Of a stretch of 64,000 bases of DNA, positions 35,134 to 47,200 are shown piece after piece; the first letter of the stretch is position 1, and each line of letters starts with the position of its first letter. Under the pieces are notes generated by a model, which saw only the letters and a list, made by a program, of their open reading frames with translations, was not told where the DNA came from and did no database searches. The position numbers and the translations under genes are program-made. Source of the stretch: Phoronis australis (Eukaryota; Phoronida; Phoronidae); NCBI GenBank assembly GCA_002633005.1, contig NMRA01000086.1, positions 614,433 to 678,432 on the forward strand, written 5' to 3'.

Positions 35134-35261
35134 TCATGCGGCACTGGTGTTTACGTTGGCATACTGAGCTTTAGTTCTCCGTCGAAATACGAAGAAACAG
35201 CAGATGCCAATGATCAAAGCGACGACGGCAGTGACAACAACGGAGATCGCAACAAGTTGAC
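35134..35261 (-). CDS. ACP2: ACP2 exon 11: transmembrane helix and sorting tail
   Basis: The acceptor ATTGTTTTTTTCAG opens a 128-bp coding exon. It encodes [18 protein letters not shown], then ICCFFVF (membrane helix), a basic stop-transfer RRR, and [13 protein letters not shown] before TGA at 35136-35134. YANV is a YxxPhi endocytic signal placed like the YRHV of human LAP. Confidence 0.9.
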
Positions 35262-38200
35262 CTGAAAAAAACAATATTTGAAGGTTTACAATTTCCATTG
35301 ATTAGGAAGTTTAATTGACATAATTTTACGATGCATCCAGCGGCAAGATAGTTTGTTAGAAATGGCTAGTACTGACACTAAAACAATGGGCTAACCTAAG
35401 CAACAGTAACGGTTAAGTATCCCTTAAAACTGCCTTTCACTGAAGGAAGCTTCTATTAATCATATCCAGAGTGTAGTTTGAAGCAGACATTTCAGTAAAG
35501 ATTATGTACTAAACATAACAATAATTGTATAGAGAGGAGCATGAGTCAGATGTAAACAAACCGTCCATCACAAAGACCACTTATCGCTATGAAATTAGAC
35601 TCTAAGTGTTCCTTTAGTCAAACTGCAGATGATTTCCTGGTCTCAAAAGAATTGACAGTCTGTTATAGCTTGAGATGACGCTCCAAAAGTTGGCTCGTCA
35701 AGGTGTGTCATGTTATGCGCTGAGCATTCCCTCATTCATTAAACAAAGGGTCAGTTCAGCTTTTCCGCCCCAGTTAACGAGAAATTGAGACCAAACATTT
35801 TCAGCCTTGTCAGCACGCCATCTGTTGGCCACATCACGTGACCTAATGAATATAAGTCCACGCTTTATTAAGATTGACATATTTGTATAATATGAGGCCA
35901 GTTTTACAGCAGCAAGTTGTCTAAATCAAAAAGTTCACTGCTTTCGCGCAACGCCGGATCACAGTGCCGCTTTAAGTCACCAGAGTCATAGTCTTTATCA
36001 GAAATGATGGAAAAGAGAAGATTCCACTTAAATACGACTATAAACTTCCCTTCAGTCAACTAACGTTAAATTTAGGCCACTGACTTACAACTCTGGTCTT
36101 AACTTGTTTGCAACACAGATTACAGGTGATTGCTTAGCATGGGGGAAACTGAGCATGGTTGCAAGCTCTATACCATTGTCAGTGCTATGGAACCTTTAGC
36201 CCATAAATTATTCCTCATCTATGTGAGGAACAAGTTGCAACCAGTTTTATCACAAAAAGTTGTTAAAATCAAAATTTAGTTTCTAGCTGCTTTAGGTTAA
36301 CAAACACTATTATTACATGATGTGCTACCAGTGATTATCAATTTCTTACATTTTTTCAAAAAATGAAAGTGTTCAAATGATGCTAAGAGGCACCTGCTAA
36401 TCATTTTGTTGAGAGTACAGGGTTCACAAAGACATAAGGGCAAACTAAAAACATCTGTGGCCTAAGTAAATAAAACAGTAAAAAATAGCTGACAAGCGAC
36501 TGCTAGCAAAACACAGAATTCAAGTAGAGGCTTTAAAAAAATGTGAGTTATACCACAGGTCTCAGGGAGTCCCAGACTTGTCTCTTGAAGTTGCTTTATA
36601 ACTAATCACCCTGCCTATTGGTCACGACAATCCTAACAATATAGGTAACGATGACTGACATATAACCTTGTCACAAAAGCAAGTTTGGTGATAGGTGTGC
36701 TTAGAACTAGGTTGCAACTTGTCTGTGTAAATCCCTCCTACTGCCAGAAGAGCAAAGACTTTGTTGCAAGATTCCATTATTTTTGTTCACCTCGTGTATA
36801 AAGCTAGGTCACAAAACAAAATGTGTGAGATACGAAAACAGTCCTCAAGACAACAGGTTAAATGCTAATCTGACAAACGTCACAACTATATAGTTAGCAG
36901 AAAACAAAAATACTTTTATTGACACATAGAGGAAAATCGACTTTAAGATTTTACATTTTTTCGTACGTTTGGTAGCTATAGAAAGCTCCAGAAATAAAGA
37001 AAAAAAATTTCCCGGATTTTCTAAACAACCAAACATTGCTATACACTTGCGTGTCGAAACTGAAATACTTTTTACCCATGGTGCAATTTCTGATACAAAA
37101 TGGTGATTTTTGAAGAATCTGTCACGGAGCTCGCATATATATTACCATGAACACTGCGCGACAAGTGCTTCCAGTTATTAAAGAGTATGATTATCACAAA
37201 AACTCTAGTTAAATATTACATTACTTTAATTAATCACTTCTAGTTTAGTGTGCTTACTTGTGGGTTTGTATAATTTTCTTCATTAATTTTGTTTTTACAT
37301 GCATGATGATACCTTCTTGAATGTAGTTTGCCCTTATGCTGTAGTCGTGATCCAACTGTTTTCAGTTAACTGGTTGCTTCTAGTTACTATAGTGGGATAG
37401 TGTCTGAGTTACTCAACTAATGCTTGACTGTGTGTTTTGGTGAGAAGGCAGCACTCAAGGTAACATTCACCCAAAAGACATGTGATTTGTATCATGTGAT
37501 CTGAATCATGTAATATTCTCAATTGTTGCCACTTCCAGTTATGACCAGACTGTCAAGCAAACTGCTGCAAGTATTCATTGAATGCTGAGATACTCTGGTT
37601 ACTGAATATTTGAGGATAACTGAATCCTTTCTATTGCCCTGGTATCTGAGGTACTTTGATAACTTGTCAGATTATTTCAGCGTCGCTAATCCCACTCTCC
37701 TTTTTAACGGGACATGTGTCAAACATAAATAAATTTGCGTTTGCTAAATATCCTATTTAAGATTTAGATACTTTGTAGATGCAAGTTACAATCTGTCATC
37801 TGGAATTCTTCACAGACGCAACATTGTGGTACTTACATGGAGTCAGCGAGTTCAGCACAAACACGTTCTCACACTGTGGTACTTACCTCGAGTCAGCGAG
37901 TTCAGCACAAACACGTTCTCACACTGTGGTACTTACCTCGAGTCAGCGAGTTCAGCACAAACACATTCTCACATTGTGGTACTTACCTCGAGTCAGCGAG
38001 TTCAGCACAGACACGTTATCACATTCAACCGCGTAGTTCACTGAATACAGATGCTTGGTGCTGTTCACAAACTCTTGGAATGTGCAACTCTTCGAATTCT
38101 TATTACAACCTAAAATAAACAAGACTTGGATGATACTACAAACACAGCTCCGTACATACATAAATATGATGTTAAAGACTTCATTAGCAGTCCACGAGTG

Positions 38201-41200
38201 TCCAACAGTAAGTTAGTTGTGAGCATGGTGTACAAAAATTCTCCACAGTTTCTGTCAATGTCTGTTATTGAAAGTTGCACAAAGGCTCATAAGCAAAGGT
38301 GCCAAGCAATGAATACAAAGAGCAAGTCCAGCATGATATTTGCTCGTCTCAGGATTTCCTTTCTTGAAAAATACTGCACTACCGACTTATTTTAAAAATT
38401 TCCACAGATCAGAGCCAGTCATGCTATTTTACCTTAATTTTACTTTTGATGAAAAATGTGACTGCGTGGAATTGCAGTTGTCTGCCGTTATCAAGAATTG
38501 TTGTATGACTAAAAAACAAAACATAAACAAACATATGTATGGTGCATGCTGCTAAAATGAGGGTGGGGTGACCTAAGATTTAAGAATAGTTCAGAACCAC
38601 CTACCAGGCATACTGATAGTGATGGGGCTTCCCTTTGGGTCCGTTACCGTGTTGTTCTTGTAGAAGATGCGCACTTCAAACTGGCCCTGACTGACTTCAT
38701 GCAGCTCAAGGAAAACAGAAGAGGCAAAAGGTGGCGCCAGTTTGTCAAAGACACGGAGAGCACTCAAGAGGCCAGCCACTGTTGTGTCATGCTGTGAACA
38801 GAGTAAACAGTTGTACAATTACCGCTCAATATTCTTGTATTAGGTACTTGTGCTTTACAGAAGTAAGCTGAACATAGTGACGTGCCATCCCTCAATGCCA
38901 GAAACTCGCTAAAAGCATGATCACGCAAAATCATGCGGTGTTTCGTGACTACTATACACTCGGGGCTTACTAATGCATCTTAAGAGGAGGCAGTGTGGCC
39001 TGGTTGATAAGAGCCCGCTTTCTTTACTCGAGGTCGTGGGTTCAAGTCTCACCAGGTCACACTGCTAAACCCTTGAGCCAGGTTTCTAGCTCCTCAGCTC
39101 GGTTTTAACCATATATTAATAAAGCGTAAAAATATTTCCAGGTGATCAGTGCAATGGGCCCACATGCGAGGCCTGCGCACGTCTGATACAACATGTATCA
39201 GACCGCCTGCAATTATTTTTTATATTAATGCACCTTAACAAAATGGCGGCCACTTGTTAGAGATTGGTTGGACCGTTTACATTCCGTAAGTGACGATTAC
39301 TCGTTGTACCAGTATCGTAAAACTGGGAAGTTTTTTTAATCACCAAAAGTACACAGAATAACGGTTTACATACTCATCGTATTAGTAAAATACAGGAGTC
39401 CTAGGCTTTACTCTACAATGCCTTTTAACTTACTCCAGGTAACATTATGTTTTACAGCAGCTAGCAAAACAAAACTAGCTATAAGCAGTAAGAAAGCAGG
39501 TTAGAAAACTATAAAGCTACTCACAGCTGAGTACATAAATATCTTTGGTACTTTGCTAGACGATTCACCCTTCACAATTCGCTCCATGTTCTTCTTCAAC
39601 TGCTCAACCAGGGTTCCTAGAGGTAACGGACTGACGTGTGAATTCAGCAAGCATTTGTACCCCATCACTTAATGAGACGTGGGCGGTAACAACAGCACTG
39701 CAGAAAGTGAATCACAATTCACAAGCGGCAAAAAGACTAACGGTGCTCACCCCTTTAAGTATTTCCACATACTAGAGGGAACAACACTGGTGAACTTGCA
39801 GCTGAGACTACGAATGCAGAGCTAGCCATTCGAAAATTGACAAATGCAATGCTGGTAGATATTGGGAATGTCATCTAACGATAGGTCGGTTCTCAACTAA
39901 ACTGTCCTCTTTCGCAGACGTAGAAAAATGCATTTAATGACTGACTTACTTTTCAAAATCCCAGCTCATTAACCAGCGAACAAAACATGTAGCACGTCCA
40001 ACACCGATATTTGCATTTTATGCCAAGTTCTCGCTTTCTGCATGCATTTCATCTGCATTGCGACAGTGAATTACACAATAACTAGGACATAAAATATTTA
40101 CAAGTACATTTGTGTGAGAAAAAGTAGGACAAGTGCTTGACATGTGTATAGCATTGTGGGTATACACCACAGAAAGACCGTGGTGCTCTGCTATTTCAGG
40201 GTGAGCATTAGCGTTTATCCCGTTACTCCCAACTTGTTCGATTCTACAGCCCAACAACACGTTGAGAAGATCCCCCCTGTAGCCAATATCTTACACGACT
40301 GATTAACTCCCGTTCTGGTATTTATGGTGGGAGGCACGGCTCTCTTTTGTTCGATAATTGCTCTAATCTACGATCAGATCGTATCTAGCCTGACTGGACT
40401 GTGCTGCTAAAAATATAACATATCTGAACATAAACCAATAGCATTTCTAAATTCCTTGTCAAATGCTGATCATGTTTAGTTTTTGAAGCATCAAAATCGC
40501 CCAGCTATTAACAGAAGTTAAGGCTATCTATTCTGTCCAAACGGATTACCGACGCACTGGGTTCGACTGTGTTCATACGCGTTCGGTAAAAGCGTGCAAC
40601 AACAGAATCTGTAATTTTGACTACTGGTTCTCACAACTAGTACCAAAAGTGTGCTGTAATGAAACGAGGTCGATCGTTTGAGTTTGTGCAAAATGGTACA
40701 AAACAATCATTTTGAAGAGTTACAAAAAATGAATCACTTGTATGTAAAATTGCAAAATATTCAGTACAGGCATACCCACAGAATTCGAAAAAATTAATGT
40801 TATTCTCATAAAAACGCTGGCGTTCGCGCTTATAGGGTCAGCTACGCCGAGCATGCGACTTTATTAATATAACGGGCCGCTGGGATTCGTTCCTCAGTGA
40901 TGCGTATACTTTTGGGTAAATCCAGAATGAGTGATCCTCAAAAGCCGCACGTCAAAACTTCCAAAATGAGCAGCTTCACTGAATAAACCGGGCAGCTCGA
41001 GAGCTCCTCGACTTCTTGGTGTAATAAAGCTTGCTGGAGTTCACTCGAAATGAAGATAAATCTTTAATGGAACAAGTCCAAATGCCGATAAAATGCTTAT
41101 TAACAAACGGAGAAAGCACGACACCTCGGTTACCTTTGTTAATTCATTGTTGATGAAAACCTCTACCCGGTGTCGAAAGTAGTTCAACCAGGTTTCAGTA

Positions 41201-44200
41201 ACCATTTGAAGCCTGGGAGATAATTGGCCTGTTTGTTATCATACGGTACAAAAGACTGTGCTGGGCAGTTAACAAAGGCGCCAGATGTTATTGCACGCTC
41301 AGCACTCCCCACTTCTGGAAAAGTTGCTGAACGACAGAACGCTGTCATGGCTTAATGATGTGAGTCATGCACATCTTGACAGAAGTTCATTTTGACCTAT
41401 CGGAATCTCGAACCCTTGCGAAAAATCGACAAACAAACAATAAGTTTTATCCGGCTTGGAAACAAAGGTGTGTCACGAATGCTGTGCTCTGATTGGTCAG
41501 TTAAGCCATCACTCAAAATCCTGACAATAGGTCACCTCATAAAGACCCTCGATAGAGATGAAGATACCAAAAGCGGATACCAATACTAAACTTATAATAT
41601 CAGCATAAGAGGCACAGTCCAAGTCAAGAAATATCTATAAATAGGCAAGTGCCATTCTTTCTCAGATCTTGTGTCAAAAATTTCATATCATTCTCTATCA
41701 AACTTGTTCAATGTTGGAAGCAAATGCAAGCAAATAAAACTGCCACCTGGAGGTGACGCAGATGTAAACTGTCCAATGACAACCAGATCTCCATCAAGAG
41801 ATTACAATGATGATAATGATTCTTCAAACAGTTTAGCAGATAGAAAGGCAGGTGCTGAAAACAGAGTTAAAATACTAAAAATGCCACAAAACGACACACA
41901 AGATGCTGAAGCTGTGCAAAAATAGGCAGGTGCTGTCTTCATAGAAACGTATCACATTTCATGAAGATCATCTAACACAACGAAAATGCCACAAGGGGGC
42001 ATAGCGGTAGCAGAATCCGTCCACAAGTCAATGTAAGCTGCGCTCTTCTCAACAGGAATATAGCTGTCAAATTTCGAGATGATCATTTAAAGAACTTGAA
42101 ATATATTGAGGCAGGCACAAAAAATAAAACTGCCACTAGAAGGCAAAGCAGGTGCTTGGAAATGCAAATTCCATAGCGATCCAGCCAACGACCTGGCAGA
42201 TATAGAAGCAACAGACATGAGTGAAAAAATTCAAACTGCTTACAGGTGGCACAACAGTACTTGCATCCATCCAAAAGTAGTCCTTATCAAGACAGATCAA
42301 ATTTCATCACGTGACTATCTTTCACTGGAGTAGGCTGCCCCTAGAGGGTGTAGCGGTATTTGAAAGTCAAGTGTCTTGTTGTCTGAAAACTAGATCAGCC
42401 TTTCTCTCCTCACAAGAAACATGTCTAAAATTTCATTTCACAACAAAATGCACAAAAAACTAAAATTGCCACTAGGGGGCATAGCTAGAAGGCCTGATGC
42501 CACTAGTGAGTGGCACATCAAAATACGCTTCACTTTGGCAAAACCCTCAAAGTCATGGCGATATAAATGCCACTTAATTCTAGCTTATAGAGACATCTCA
42601 GCAGGCCGTCAGTAACTTTAAAGCTTTACAAATTGAAGAAATACTTTAAGAATTAAGACTTCTTTCAAACATTCCACTTCATTCATCAACAAAATTGTGA
42701 ACTAGTCATTTTTGTTGTGACTGCATCAACGCGCCTGTCAACAACATAAAGGTTGACTTCCATGGCAGATCACCAGTGATTGAAACTTGGACATCAGGAC
42801 TGCCACTTTTGAGGTAAAATAGCAATGTTAATGATGAGTGAAGAGATATGTTGGAAACAAACCTTAATTACCAGAGTCTAGGTTTGAGTTGAAAGAAATT
42901 AAAGACATTGACGCCCTCCAAAGGTGTCCTCTCTAAGCTTCAAAGGTACTTATGGCAAGGTGACTTTGACGATTTAGACAGTGTGAGGCATAATTTGCCA
43001 AAAAGGTCCCCACATACAGAGGGCCTATGGGATGGCCACTGTCTCTGAGCCTCATGACATCATGCAAGACATTCAAGGTTGGCTATACCAGCCTAATAAT
43101 ATAACTTTTTGTCAAAACAATACTAACCAATAGTTATTATAATGGTTAGTTACCGGCGGAATCATGACAATCTCGGAAGTAGCTGACCCAAAGCATCAGC
43201 AACCATACAGGAAGTTGAGCACTCACCAGAACGTAAACGTTGTTTCATTTCCGTGTCAAACATGTAGTAAAATCCCAGCCCATGATAGTGCTTCACCTTA
43301 GCATATTTCTCATCATTCATGAATGGTGCCCAGGTCATGTTATGAGCTTTCTGTGGAAAAAGTTGAAACCGTCAACACAGACCACCAAAGGAACATTACA
43401 GTATTGACGACACTAGACCATCAGCTAATCTTTAATGTGAACACCCATTCAATAAAAGCTTCATGTGTACACCTATTAACTTCTGATCATAACAAAACTT
43501 CATGAAGTCATACATGGGCCAGACTATCGGCCACTATAAAGTATTTACAGAGGCAGCCACCAGGAGGCTGAGAGATCATCACTTATCAATCAAAAGACAA
43601 TTTTACCCCTTTTCAAGAAAAAAAATTAGAAGATCAATACAAATCAAAAAAACAATTACGATAATTACCTCTGCTACGAAAGGATCAGCCACTTTCCACA
43701 TGGTTGAAATACCTACAGTGTAGTCAACCCCCATGTCCTTTTCAAGGCCAGAAAAGAAATCCTGAAATCCCAGAAGAAAACGATGATGCAATGTTTTTAA
43801 GTTTTATGGTCTTGTGAATCAGTTATCAATTCTACACGGTCACCATAAAATCCTTTACTTAAATTTTCAATGAATTCACAAAGACACATTATAACTAAGA
43901 ATTTCATTTCAATGTCATAAAATAAAGTTGCCCTTTTCTTGTCTTTAAAACCTTTCAGTGGTGAGGTGAATATTGCGAACAAGCCATGTTAAAATAAAAA
44001 ACAAAGCATTGACATGTGCCCACAATGCATCGCAAACAGTAAGATCAACTTCAGGCTGTGCAAGGTACAAACACACAACAGTTGGACCACCAGCAGTAGT
44101 TGCAATAGTCAGATTTGACAAAAAGGAAATGGTATCTCACCTAAATTCATTAGTGGGGACTTCATGACCTAATTAAGTACAGCATGACATGGCCACTGGC

Positions 44201-47200
44201 CTGAAGCATCACTTATTGATAGTACGTGTCCACACCGCATGAGACCAGTCAAAACTTGATGAAAGTGTGTAAGGGCAAATGACCAAATTAAGCGAAAACA
44301 GACGACAAAATCAGTAAATAAACAATAAAAAATTTTGCTCCGATTTTTTGCTGCGGAGATTTTGTGTACTTTGTGAAAATCACTGTCAACTTCCAGCAGG
44401 AATGCTCAAGCACATTTACGGACAAAGAGGCGAACAATGAAAAACATACACAAAAACGATAGAAAGGCCACTAGCGGTCACAACATAGGTCAAATATGTC
44501 TGAAATGGGGCAGGCACCATCGCCTTCATGATGATAACTTACATGTCACATTCCATGTACGTCCGTCATACCTGTTAATGCAGAAGCATTAGTCTTTTGT
44601 TTAGAATGCTTTATGTCCACCAGAGGCATTGTGTGTACATCTTAGGGCATTTCCAAAGTGCATCGTAATTGTGGCCTACTCCCAATCCTAGGGAATTGTA
44701 TATTGGCTATGTATATGTTACCATTGTAATCTAACCAATCAGAGTACTGTTTGATGGTTTCTAGCTTGAGCAATCATTTGTAGTGCTCATTTTGAATATT
44801 GGTTCTTGTCATGTAGTGATGCACTTTAGAGGGCTTAGTCTGGGCCATGCCAAAAACTCTAGCAAGTAATTTAGTTAATGCTTTATGTTCATCCTATTCG
44901 TGTAGGTCGGCTGGACTGTATACCTAGTGTTTCGTTGTTAACCTGTAATGACTGCTTTGTGGTGATTTCGTAGAATGCGGGTTCAAGCCTCATGCGCTAG
45001 CCATATTGAGTAAAGTTTTGAGAATATTGCTTGGTTCTGTTGTCCGACAAACTTTATTTATCGTTTGTAGATAACCGTCACTTCAAGAGTAAAACTGTTG
45101 AAAAAAGCTGACACGTTCTATTATCGCCCACTCTAATAACACCAAACAAACGACCACTAGGGGTCACAGATTTAAGTCGAACCCGTATGAAAATGGTAAG
45201 GCATTATCATAAACTTAATAGAAACCTATTTCCCAAATTTCGAAACAAAAGCAGCACCAAGCATTGATATGCAACCGGCATGTGCCTCACATGGCGCTGT
45301 AGTCTACATTTTAACGTACCTTCCACATTACAGGAATATTCATCAATAAAATTGTCACTAGGAGACTCCACAGCAGCCTGGTTTGTCCCAATAGAAACAA
45401 ATTTCAAATTTCATGAAGACCCATCAAGGAACTTGTACTGAACCACAGACAAAAGGAAATTGACACAATAAGGTGCCATAGCAGTTAGACCCCTTCAAAA
45501 ATCATCGCCAGACATGTACTTCACAGTAGGAGCACACATGCCACATTTCATAATGAATCTAAGAGCCATTCGGGTGATAAAGAGGCAGATGCCAAAAGCC
45601 ACACTCAAAAATTACAAAAATGATGGTATACAATATGCCGAATCCATCAAAAATTGGAAGACGTCACCCTCTGTTTAATGGAGCTCCAATAGCCATGTTT
45701 CATGAAAATCTGAAGGTACAGAGGAAAACATAAAACAACTGAACTGATCACTGAGGGACACAGCAGTTGTCGAATCGAACCGGAACTCCTCGCCATCTGC
45801 TGTCAGCTAGACAGGAATACATCTGTCTCATATCATTTAGATCCTGTAAGAGGTTTAAGGTACATCAGGAGACACCACTTGCTCAGACAGAGGTGACGGA
45901 AATACGCATCCATGTATATGTGGGTACATACAAATAGCCACAAAGGGGCACAGTGGTAGTCATATCTGTCTGAAAGTCATCATTTGTCGTCATCTCCATA
46001 GAAACACATCTGCCAACTTTCCTAAAGAGTTTTGGAGATACAATAGCGGATAGAGGACGCCCTGACGCAAGATGCAGATGACAGCAATATGCGACCACAT
46101 ATAAATATGTGAAAACAAAAAATGATATTCCCCGGCTAGGCCATTAACATTACCCCATCGTTCTGCATTTTAGCCACCAGGGGATAGAAGTATTAGTCGT
46201 CATATCACTGCTTGGTCCATTTGCAAATACACCACTCGACAGAGCTCTTTACTCACCAGACGAGGGTTGTAAAAATTACCAACTGGAACATAGAGCAAGA
46301 TCCAGAAATGAGCTTGGTGTAGCCATGTCAACAAGGGGTGTTACCAAGAGGTCAGAATAAACCTTGCTAAAGCCCTGATAAAGACTTGGTCCCATGAACT
46401 GATGAACGTGATGAGAGTACATGCACTTCACCAATGACACTACTGGACCTCAACCAAGGCACAAATAGAGCTGCTGTGAGACTAATACTAACTTTATCAG
46501 CCTTTTCTTGATCCACAACCTCATCTGAACTCCAAGTTTCCGCCATGAGCTCGTCAACCTTCTTACACTTGACATCCCAACGCAAGAGCTGAAAATGAAA
46601 ACATACCCATCAAGTGCAGTAAAGAGACTATTAACATTAGACACTAGATGTCACCCCACACCAACAGGTCTCGACTCAAATTTTACTATGCCATCACCAC
46701 ACCTGCACACTACCAAACAAAACTCAAACTGCAGGTTACCATTAAATCATCTCCCCATGTGGTCCTGCATTACGTTTCCACGGCAGTGAAGAGCAGTCAC
46801 TAACGTTCGCCTCTAAAAGTGATGCTATACCAGGAAAACTCATGCATCCCTCTTTTAAAGCTGCCACTACCGTTTTGTCAACATTCGCTATTCAAGGCAC
46901 GGTTGGTGTCTCCCTCAACCAGAGTAACAGTTACTAGAAGTACTCTTTAGTCAAGCGTAGTCTCAAGGAGACTTCAGCACTTACGGTATCAGTAGACTTG
47001 TTGTATGTATGTACGGGTACAGGCTGCCAGTTGGGTATTTTCTCATTCCATATCTGATAACCATGAGGCGGGAAGAGACCGCTGAGGTCAGAATACGCAC
47101 TCATCAATGTCCTGTCTACATCTGTACTCCTGATAGCGATCTGCAAGACGAGTTAGACAGTGAAACTCACAGAGGTCACTAGAGGAAGCCATGTGACCAT

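Noticed and set aside
37779-38118. Overlapping plus-strand frames of 72-93 codons
   Set aside because: By-products of the 50-bp tandem repeat opposite ACP2 exon 10.
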